From Phyllostachys edulis (Eukaryota > Streptophyta > Magnoliopsida > Poales > Poaceae): 64,000 nucleotides of DNA. Below the pieces are notes generated by a model, which ran no database searches, was not told where the DNA came from, and was given only the letters and a program-made list of their open reading frames with translations. A program made the translations under genes and the position numbers. The stretch spans positions 18,767,022-18,831,021 of the forward strand of contig CM070563.1 of assembly GCA_036346405.1 (NCBI GenBank), given 5' to 3'. The first letter of the stretch is position 1, and each line of letters begins with the position of its first letter. This document shows positions 54,415 through 64,000 of the stretch, in pieces.

Positions 54415-57400
54415 TGTAACACCTTATAAACTCACCTTCAAAATTTCACAATTTTTAGATTTTAATTACTATTTTAAGCAACCAGTCAATCCAAGAAAAT
54501 CAAAAGTCAAACACCACATTAGCAACTTAAAATAATTTTAGAGAAAATTGTAGGATTGTAAAATCCTAGAAAAATTAAATAATGGACTAACTAATATCAG
54601 GACCTTCCCTAAAATTTCAGCAATTTTGGAGCTAATAATCTACCATCAAAAATTCATTTAAACCTTCAACCTTTTTCCACAAAATCAGGGCAATCACTGT
54701 TCATCCGACTGAGCTTGAATGATCGGACCGACCGGACTCGGGCATCTTGGCTCAGTCGAACCCGCTCGTCTCTTTCTTCCACTAATGACCCGGCCCCGCC
54801 CGCAGTCTCCTTCTTCCACACCATCAAGCCAACAGCGTTCTTCCTCCACGCACTCCTCCTTCTCTGCACGCTGCTTATGGCAAGATCTTCTTGCCAACGA
54901 AATCGGAGCCGCCCAGATTTTGACCACCCCATGGTTTCATCCCTCGCCTTCCTTCTTCCTCGAAACCCAAATTTCACCGCACCTTCCTCCTCCACGTGGC
55001 CAGCCAACCGGCGCTAGCGCAGCCTCCTCGCCTTGCATGCCTACCACGGCTCCCCGTTGCCCTGGCTAACCACCCTCGGCACACTCTGCCGCCTATGAGA
55101 AGGCCAGCCCGAGCCGGCCTTGCCTCCTCCTGCTGGCATTCTCTTCCTCCCTTCCCTTTTACTCCACCCCCCTCCTCAAGCTTGAGCCGGGCTCAAGCCG
55201 CACCACGCGCGCGCTAGTCGCCGCACCGCCTCCGAGCACTCCGGCCGGCCCGAAGCTCCTTCCCCCCCAAGCGAGCATGTCAGAATGCATCCCTGATCTT
55301 CATCTACTATTTCCCCAAATCAATTTTGGGATTAAGCCACCGGAGCACCGCGCACCGCCCTTCTTCTCTGGCTCCGGCTGAAACTGCCGTTCCCGCCGCC
55401 GCGTCTTCTCCAGCGAGCCCTAGCTCGATTCTTCTCTCTGTGAGAATCCTCTAATTACCCTCTACCTCCCCATATCACTCACTAGTGCCCTCTCCCTTTC
55501 CAGTCGCCACCACGACGTCTGACCACAACACACGCGGTCATTGCCACGGCTCACCTCAACGTTTCTCCGTCGAAGGCAACCACACCGGTGAGTTCCCTGT
55601 GCTCTTCTCATGCCTATGCATGCCCTAATCCCCCATATACCTCTCATGTCACGCAAGCACCATTTCGCCTCCATGGCCCATGGCTGCGATCCCTCGCAGC
55701 GCCACCATAGTGCCTCTCCGGCCACCCCGCGACCACCCCTAGCCTCCTTTTGCTCTGGACAACCCATTTTTGGGGAATCTATCGCCTCCACACTGCTCCA
55801 ACCGCCAGCAATGAGCCACCCCCCTTGCCGCCGGCCACATTCGTGTAGCTCCCCTCTATGTCTTTTTTCTCGTCAAGCAATCAGAGGAGCCTTAACACTT
55901 TTGCTAATAGAACTTGCAAGTGCTTGTTGAATCACATAGTGCGTGTGTCAAAAATTGAACCTTGATCTTGGAAGGAAGTTGAGTTATAGCTCTGTAGTCC
56001 GGAAAACTTCTTGTTGTAGGTCTTTGAGCAGTAAACTAGAGAAGTTCAGATTTTGGCAGTGAGCAGATAGCATAACCAAATCTAGTAGTTAGACCTTGTT
56101 TTCTTGTTTTAATTAGTTAAGTGGGGCAATTAGAGATCAGTAGCACTTTAGTTCTTATAGGTGTTCTGTTGTAGGTTCAAGAGTTGTTCTATTATAGGTG
56201 TATGAACAAAGAATCAGAAGAATCAATTTTGTCATTAGACAAATGGCTTTGTTAATTTAGTAGTTAGAGTTGTTAATAATGCAATTAGCCATTTGACCAT
56301 CACCTAACAAGCAGCATCCAAGTCTGAAAAGAACCAATACAGATGTGAACTTTCAGAACTAACAGAGAGCAACCAACTCTTTCTGTTGAACTGTTAGGCA
56401 GAGGAGAAAAGATGAGTATAAGGAATGCTTGGGATGTCAGTGTTATCAATAGGTTAATGAAATGCTAAAAGCAGTAGTTAGAGTTTGTCTTCATGAGTCT
56501 TTTGACAAGTTCTAATAGCAGCAACCAAACCTGACAAAACCAATATAAATGTGAATTTCAGAAATCAACAGAGAGTTAACAAATTGAAGTAGAGGAAGTT
56601 CTGTAGCACCCAAATCTAAAAGTTCAGTTGGCAAACAGTCCAAATCAGAAAATTTCCTCTAGTTGCATACATGAACAGAGTAGTGGTCTAATGAAGTTGT
56701 ATTAGTCTAATAACAGTACTAAGTTAGAGTTTAATTCAATTAGTCAGTTGCATTTACCTAACAGAAAATAGCCAAATCTGAATTTTGTTAACTGAAGGAA
56801 GTAGCTAGTAACACTTAGCACTTTAGTCAGAGAACTGTCCTGTTGTAGAATGCTTGAACAGAGGAGTTTGAATGAAAACTGAAAGTGGCAGTAGGCTTAT
56901 GACTTTAGCAAATTCTAGTACTTAGAATGTTAGTGTTCCAGTTAGACTTTTGACCTTTAACTGATAGGGTTAATTCATCTGATAATTAAGCATGAGTAGG
57001 ATCCCCTTAAACAAATAGTGAATTCTATGATCTTGTAGAGAATAAATGAGTTGAAGAGAGCAGTAAGTAGAATTCATGACTAATGGAGTTTTCAAACTTA
57101 CAAACCGCATGGTGTTAATTGAAGTAAGATTAGTGCTTTAGGCTGTGTTTATCTATTGGATCACTCAAAACTCCTAACAAATAAGTATGTGGATTAGTAA
57201 GAAGATTTAGTTATCAAACTCTCTTTCTTAGCAATGTTCCTTTGATAGGATGAATGACAGAAGGATAACTAGATGAAAAACTGAATAGCTGTGAACTAAT
57301 GGCAGTGGATTAATGGCCTTTATAAAATTCATTTGCAATTGAAGGTTATTGTTCCATTTGAGTTTGGGTCTTAAACTAACACTTAAATAAATAGAGGAAA

Positions 57401-59463
57401 GCATCTGATAAACAAGCATTAGTTTGATTCTCCAAAACAAGTAGTGATATCCTAGTTTATGTAGAGAATAAACGGATTTAGAATTAGTTTCAGGAATGAA
57501 GTGCCTTTACACTAGAACTTGAATTAACTTACAAAAATTCATAAGAAATTCTTTTGAACTCCAAATGGGATGAATCCAATTGGGTTGTTCATATAATTTT
57601 ATCCTCTATCCATTTTTGTAATCCTTATATCCACCACTATCCTACAAAATTTCACTAAATAATTAAAATCGGTGAACAAGAATAAAAGGAATTTTCAAAG
57701 ATTTTTCTCAAATGCTGATTTTCAAATGGCCATAACTCTCGCATACAAACTCCAAATAAAATAATTTTTGATTCTAAATTCATCTAAAATCATAATATAT
57801 CTTCTGTATTAATTTCATAATTTTTGAAGACTTCTGGAATTTGGTGTTTATTCGGTGTTTTCGCTTTGTCGGTTCTTATCGCTAGATGACGATGATTCGG
57901 GAGTGCAACGGAGTTGTTCATGAGAATATCCAGAGTACCAACAAGCAAAGGCAAGCAGTTTGATCATAAATGTCCCATTACTTTCAAGTCTAATACTTTG
58001 TTTACAAATTGTATGTATGCATGCTTTTGTGTTAAAGTTTATTTTCCCGATTAGAGGTAGCTATTCCTATTGCATGGTTGCCCTTAAATTGTTATCCCCT
58101 GCCACAAAACATAAGTTATTAATATCGCTGGTGAATTAGAGCTCGGTGATTTAATTATGCTCTTTTATTGTCTTTACGGCGTCATGCTTAGAAATGCTTA
58201 GCTATTGGTAGAATTGGGTGGTTATCGACTCAGTCGATAACTTTGATCACACAAATCATTTTATTACACTATGATCAGCACCTTGTGCTAAATTGCTTTG
58301 AAAACTAAAAGTGCAAATGAAATGATTTAGACTTGGACAAGTGGTTGGATGGTGTGATATCAGGTGTGTGAATGTCTTGCCTAGGTCAACAAGGATCGAA
58401 CATCTTGCTTCACCAAAACCAAGCATAATTGCGTGCTAACCACGCGAGAGGGATATGGGACCTCTCTTGACTAAGTACCTTGGGTTGTGTTAATTATGAG
58501 CTGGTTGGTGGTTGTAAAAGGAAATGTTTGTGATAGGAGGGGAACATCAGCAAATCAGCTTGAGCTGGCTGATGTGTCTTTCTCTTTGTTGGGTTGTAGC
58601 TCTTAATTAGCATCATCCATTGGAAATGTCTCGTAGGACTTAGCCGTGCCGGCATACCAAAGGAAGTGTGCTAATCTAGTGGCGAAAAGGCGGTCTGACG
58701 TGTGGGTACATTGGTACACCCCTGCAGGGTATAAACTATTCAATAGCCTCGCCCTAGGTTATGGACACGCTTGGGATTGGATTTGTAGGAGTTAGACTCA
58801 ACATTTTGGAATTTTAATTAAAATTTGATGTGGGTGGTATGAATGGGGAATTCATGCTATTGTTGTGGTGGCTATTGGGTTAGCCACTTCCAGGATGTCT
58901 TGTTATTATTGTTACTTGTATCTCGCTATTTTTGTTAAATAAAAACAGATTGTAAAACTGCTTTAAATCTACTACATCATTGCAAATGAAAACTTGCTTT
59001 ATGCTGAAAATGAGTCTAGAGCCTCCTCTACTTAAATAAGCTTGCATGTAGCTATGTATAGGCCTGTTACACTACACGTAAGCCTTGCGAGTACATTTTT
59101 GTACTCGTTTGCTTTGCTTAATTAATTGTTGCAGAGGAGGTTGATCCCCAAGGGATTAACTATTGTGAGACTGACTTCAGACAGATTTACTAGCTTGGCG
59201 TCTTGGCCGTTTGCCTTGTGGGTAATGGCAAACCGTTTGGCTTTTGTTTATCACCATCTTATGGCTTTTTGCTTCCGCTGTTTATTTAACTCTTTAGTTG
59301 TTATTTGGCCGGTCGGCCCCTTTTGTAATAACTCTATATTGTATGTCTTTTGAATTACTTAGTTGTGCTTCGGTTCTATGTGTTGAATGGAATTGATGCA
59401 TAATTTTTGTATGGGGTATGTTTACTGCAATTCTGGGAAGTACATATACCCCGGGTTCTCACA
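54415..59463 (+). mobile_element. Giant solo LTR, copy 3
   Basis: Starts TGTAACACCTTATAAACTCA and ends CCCCGGGTTCTCACA. The layout matches copies 1 and 2: AT-rich start, GC-rich block (54700-55900) with non-recognised frames, long T-rich middle, an ATTCTAAATTCATCTAAAAT block (57770), an AAAGGCAAGCAGTTTGATCA boundary (57945), TTATGGACACGCTTGGGATT (58757), and a CTTGCGAGTACATTTTTGTA stem at 59083. No matching 5-bp duplication (GGTTC against GCTTT), so one end may be altered. About 5.05 kb, longest in the window. Confidence 0.65.
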
Positions 59464-60735
59464 GCTTTGTTGGTGCGAGCATGGCGAGCTCACCGGCAGT
59501 GAGGGAGTGCCGAAGGGGTTCGAACAACCTTGGGGATGGATAAGTTAGTTCAGTACGGTCACTCAGGTAGTTGTGGTGGCGGGAGAGATGGACGTAGATG
59601 ACAACGCGGTGAAGAATGGTGATGAGGTCCCTTGGGTGTCTGACGGCATTGGTGTGGGAAAGCAAAGGAGGGGTTCTAGTCCTGGAAAAAGCAACACGAG
59701 GCTAGAGCGATGCTATTAGTGGTGGCATGGAGACCAAAGGTCATCAGTACAGGAATCGCGACGAGTTCTTGTGGCAGCGTAGCGTCGGCTACTACGGGAG
59801 CAACGCTAGCTACAGCAAGAAGCTAAAGTGAGCAACGCAAGGGCTTCAGGTGCTCACCACAAATAAAGAAGTGTAAACGATGGTGACGAAGAGGCTTGGT
59901 GGCGGCCGGATGATGGTGAGCAGCGGCGATGACAGAGGGGTTGAAGACGATTGTGCTCGTCGGCGAGTCTAGGCTGCAAATGGAAGGTGATGTGAGGACG
60001 ACGATGCTTTGAGGATGCTTAAGGTGCTCACAATTAGGCGAGAGGTTTACCGAGGATGGTAGTTCTTGCTCGGCGGTGCATGGCGGAGCGTGCACCAGAG
60101 CTGAGAATGACAACTGTGTTTCTGGAGAACCAGAGCAAGAGAGGGACCCCGAATGGGTGAAATGGAGATGGTGTGAAGTAGTGAGGAGGCAGGATGGGCT
60201 AGCTCGGGTTTTAATGCTGAGACGAGGGCACTCTCCTCGTGGATTCTTCACGGGTTGAGGGCCGTGTTGTCGCATCAGTGCTGGCAACGATGGGATGACT
60301 CAAGCAGGCCTGCAGGTTGCTGGCGATGGCGAAGCAATGGCACAGCCACAACAATGAAGGATTAGCTTTGCCAGTGCCGGTTGTCGTGTTGTGCTTGGTG
60401 TGCACGTGCGCTGACGCGGTGAGGTGAGGCGAGGTGAAAGAAGTGTAGCAAGTGGGTTCCACCCATCAGCGGCAGTGGCAAAGCTAGGAGGCATGTGAAC
60501 TGGACTGATCCAGAATAGGAGTAGGCTGGGCCAAGAGGAAGGAATTTGGCCCAGGTGAAATTTTTCGATTTTTAAATCATTTCCGATTTGATTAATTCCA
60601 GAAATCAAGTTTCAAATGTGAAAATTAACAAACTAACTACAAAAATTATGAAACGTTTTGGGAAGGTTGCTTAGATTATTAGGAACTTTCAAGTGCTGAT
60701 CAATCTTTAGTTAATTCCTAAAATTATAAAGCGGT
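59464..60735 (-). mobile_element. Giant-LTR-like fragment, minus orientation
   Basis: Read on the minus strand it goes from AT-rich start-like sequence (60730-60540) into a GC-rich block (60540-59700) with a Pro/Ser/His-rich open frame (60287-59823), the same order as the first third of the giant LTRs. It ends abruptly against copy 3. No proteins recognised. Confidence 0.4.
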
Positions 60736-61879
60736 TGTTAGAGGGCCCTACCCCCTGATTCACACCACCACCTGAGCATTCATAAAACACACTAAAAAGA
60801 CAATCCAAGAGCAGTACAATATTACCAAATAAATAAATAACACCGCTCTAAATCGTAACCCAAAATAACCCTCCTCCAAACAGCAACCTTTCCCCGCGGC
60901 ACTGCTGTTCAAAAAGCTAATTCTCTAGGCTCAGGAACCCAAACATAATAAAAGATTTTTTTTAGGATCTACACAAAAATTCCAACCTTTTCTTCAATAT
61001 CCTCTTTTTGAGATTTTGCCATCTACAACCCCATTTTCCTCCGTGAACACTGTTCTGTCCAAAACAAAGCAGCTAACTTTCTAAAATCATAACTTATTTT
61101 CTACACGTCCAAAAATCGTGTTCTTAGACTCTCTGGAATTCGTAAGAACTTATCTACCCTTGTAACCCCAAAATAACACATCTTCTATTTTTAATCTATA
61201 GGTTTATGCACGCTATCAGAACCCGACAAACTTCCAAGATAGCAATATTGCAAAAAACATAACTTCTATTCTACCCAACCAAAATTTGTGATCCAGCACT
61301 CTATAGAAAGCTAACGAAATTTCCTAACTTTCATCTAACTAGATCGAATTCTAATTCTGAGTCTAACTACCCCAAATCACCCTCGCAACGCTCTGCCCTA
61401 ATCTTGACGAATCTGGACAGAAAGTTTATCTACCTTTCCCAAAGACAAAATGATCTACAGAAATGAAAAGCGATTATCCAAGGGCACTTCTAATGGTTCC
61501 AGATTGTTACCCATGGAGACATGAAGCTGAACCATGATTTTTCCCACGAGTTTTCTCTCTTTTCTTCCTCCTTTTCTTCTCCCCTTCTTCTTTCTTCCCC
61601 TTCTCCTTCCCTTCCCTTTCTTCCCTTTCCCTTCTTTGCTTTTGGCCAGCAGCGCAAAAAGCAGCAGGAGGGATGGAGGCTAGGGCTGCCATGGGGAGGA
61701 GACACCAGGGGGCGGTGCTACAGTAACAGGGCTAGGGTTTCCCCCTCTCCCTCTTTTGTTGGTGGCCGACCCACCGCTTGGGTATGGGCCGAAGGTCCAT
61801 AACTATTTTCCCACTAAATTCATATTATTAATCCTTTTCTAATTCATTAAATACTCATTTAATAAAATGGGATATTACA
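60736..61879 (-). mobile_element. Giant-LTR-like element, minus orientation, short copy
   Basis: On the minus strand it starts TGTAATATCCCATTTTATTA at 61879, has a GC-rich/purine-rich part (61790-61500), and could end GGGGTAGGGCCCTCTAACA at 60736. Flanks do not match, so the lower end is uncertain. The 60960-61420 part shares CTATAGAAAGCTAA-type words with the 63100-63760 copy. Confidence 0.45.
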
Positions 61880-62123
61880 CCTTCCTTTTGCTGCTTTAGA
61901 TGCAGCAATGTATTTAGCTTGCATGGAGGAAAGAGCAATTGAATCATGTTTCCTGCTGCACCAAGAAATAGCATCTCTTGCCAAAGTAAATAGATAACAA
62001 GAAGTTGACTTTCAGTCATCCACATCCCCTTGCCAATCAGCATCAGTATAACCCTGTAGCTGAAGATTATGACCATTAAAATATAATGAATAACCCATAG
62101 TTCCATTGACATAACATAGTTGT
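61880..62123 (-). pseudogene. Copia RNase H remnant
   Basis: The minus strand reads YVNGTMGYSLYFNGHNLQLQ then GYTDADWQGDVDD, a stop in place of the usual Arg, KSTSCYLFTLARDAISWCSR and HDSIALSSMQAKYIAASKAA. This is the end of Copia pol (GYSDADWAGD..DRKSTSGY...., EAEYIA). Only about 80 residues survive, between two giant-LTR copies, with one nonsense change and a Gly-to-Cys change in the TSGY motif. Confidence 0.85.
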
Positions 62124-64000
62124 AACACCCTGGCTATAAGAAAGCCAAGATGTAACTTACATTAACAAATCAAAACTGAAACTATAAATTTTCTTTATCA
62201 ATTGAACAATGAATGATAGCTAGACATCAACTAGTCATTTCTAATAAAATTACTAACATAAATTTCAGCAAGGAACTAAAATCAAAACCATAGATATTAC
62301 AACCCAAACAAGACAATAGACATCATTAATAAGTTCCAACTAGATTGAATCATCATCTAACATTTAAAAACTCTAAAGGAAACTATTGGACGTACCAAAT
62401 AACTAATTATTACATTAAGAGGTTTGATTTGAATGGAAGCAACAGAACCATTATTTAAGTGATGAAGTGTGCAACAATGTGATATGCATCTGTGAGCTAC
62501 TTCCACCCAATGAATGTCGTCCTCAACAATCACCTAAAACATTGAATGGCAAGAGTGAGTCCAAGACTCAGCAAGTACATATGAACAACATATGAAACAA
62601 CGGATCGAAGGCAAATCATTCTCAATACATATCAAATACATATGTAAATGCTATGCACTTAATGCAAATCATGAATATGACTACACTTCTCTTCTACATA
62701 TACTGGTATAGCTAGTGTAACACCCGTCGGTGTTCACTTATGCCCGCATTCTCAAAATACGGGGATCCATTGCCGTATGAAGAATCTTTCATACAGGGAT
62801 CTAGTTGCCCATATTGAAAATATGGGGATCTCAATACCCACTCCCGTGGGTTAAACATGAATGCTTGAATTGAATGAAATGAACCTCAATACCCACTCCC
62901 ATGTGCTAAACATGAAAACTTCGAATGAATGTAATGAAACGAAATGAACACTTCCATACCTTCCTATTATTATAAACATTTAACGGAAATATGCAATCAG
63001 TGGAATAATACCCATACTTCATAAGATTATCCATATCATAGTCATTCAACCAATTTGTACAATCAAGCATCCAATATGACTCTAAATTGTACTTGCTTTT
63101 CGCGTTGCGACAAATTGGAATGTAGAGAAGGCGAAACCAAACCCAAGGTCACTCTGCCTACAATAAATATTTTACTCAAAACAAGCTTTGACAATGTAGA
63201 ACAACGCTTAATCACTACGCTCTTAACCGCACTCCAAAATCCAACACTTCATATATTTAATCTACTCAAACAGAATGACGAACTAGTAGTAACTCAATAC
63301 TGGACAGCAACATTCTAGAATTCATATATCCCATTATGTTTATCATAAAAATGCATTTTTAGTCTCTCTGGAAAGCTTACAAAATTGTCTACAATAGTTA
63401 AGTTGGCGAGATCTTCTAATTATGCCTTTTATCTAATTTTAACAAATAGATTAATAACACTGTTAGAAATTGATGGACATTCTGGACAGAAGACTTAAAA
63501 TGGCCATAACTTTCATTCGGCTGATCCAAAAAAATGTGTTATTTAACATTCTGGAAAGATAAAATAATTATCTACACAAATCATGTTGGTCAATATCTCT
63601 GATTCAGCCGTTATCTATCTTTAATCTATCAATTACCACGACTGCTATAACCTGACAGAGATTCTGGACAGCAGCATTGTAAAATTCATATCTCGAGATC
63701 TACTCAACCAAACAAGGTGAACGAAGGCTCTATAGAAAGCTAATGATTTTTTCCACAATTCTCTAAGATATGACCAGACCAAATTTTGCCATCACAGAAT
63801 CCAAATCTACAGTGCAATACAAACTATCTACACTCGATCTACTACTTGATAGTGCCCGAATCGCAAAAGTAATAACAAAGCAAAGGGAAACTGAAGGTCA
63901 CCCTTGAACAACATGATGACAATGCTGAAAAAAATCCGTGAGATCTTCCTCTCACCTTCTTTCTCCCTCTTCCTCATCCTTCTTCTTCTTTCCTCTCTTC
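62124..64000 (-). mobile_element. Giant LTR copy, minus orientation, cut by window end
   Basis: On the minus strand the element ends CTTATAGCCAGGGTGTTACA at 62124. It carries the GTACTTGCTGAGTCTTGGAC stem (62575-62555) at the same relative place as in copies 1-3, and CCCACTCCCGTGGG words at 62835. The part from 63100 repeats CTGGAAAG-type units about every 165 bases and turns pyrimidine-rich at the window end, like 61550-61630. The open frame at 63055-63318 is not protein-like. The start of the element lies outside the window. Confidence 0.55.

Noticed and set aside
61490..61705. Lys/Glu-rich minus-strand frames as a small basic protein
   Set aside because: Simple translation of a CTT/TCC-rich pyrimidine tract in an LTR-like element.

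Overview
The window is nuclear DNA from a grass (Poaceae). Three things point there: a GC-rich first exon on a host gene, transposon families typical of grasses (CACTA, Mutator-like, micron-like, SIRE-like Copia, Tat-like Gypsy), and a plastid gene fragment inside an intron. I could not fix the genus. There are no bacterial genes, operons or CRISPR arrays.

Only one host gene is well supported. It encodes an ARID-ELM2-SANT chromatin protein on the minus strand. Exon 1 is 28653-29495, exon 2 is 20327-21040, and a single intron of about 7.6 kb lies between them. That intron is a transposon trap. It holds two Mutator-like MITEs, a Helitron-like element, a small LTR retroelement, a cytochrome f (petA) fragment of plastid origin and a recent tandem duplication.

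Layout: 1-4440, two direct copies of a decayed Transposase_24 (Ptta/En/Spm)-type gene on the minus strand, split by an LTR-like block. 4993-6620, a Mutator-like foldback element with a perfect 9-bp target duplication. 6713-11537, a very long solo LTR with target duplication GATTA, carrying a 0.54-kb TRIM retroelement that itself carries a 408-bp hAT element. 12349-18273, a CACTA transposon region with a broken transposase and arrays of palindromic subterminal repeats, probably with a second short CACTA nested at its right side. 18274-20326, non-coding sequence with a Helitron-like end. 20327-29495, the ARID gene. 30662-42169, a SIRE-like Copia element on the minus strand that keeps gag but has no visible pol; its 3' LTR is split by another giant solo LTR (31244-34601, target duplication TCTCA). 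42170-54180, a decayed Gypsy gag-pol element on the plus strand with two tandem-repeat blocks behind pol, interrupted by an LTR-like insert and by a 3.4-kb CACTA element. 54415-64000, a pile of further giant-LTR copies in both orientations, with a small Copia RNase H remnant at 61880-62123.

The recurrent theme is nested insertion. Target duplications and interrupted repeats let the order of several insertions be read from the sequence. Almost every transposon protein here is broken by stops or frameshifts, so most elements are fossils. The giant LTR family (start TGTAAC-, end -GGTCCCGACA or a variant) occurs in at least five copies or fragments and is the commonest repeat in the window.
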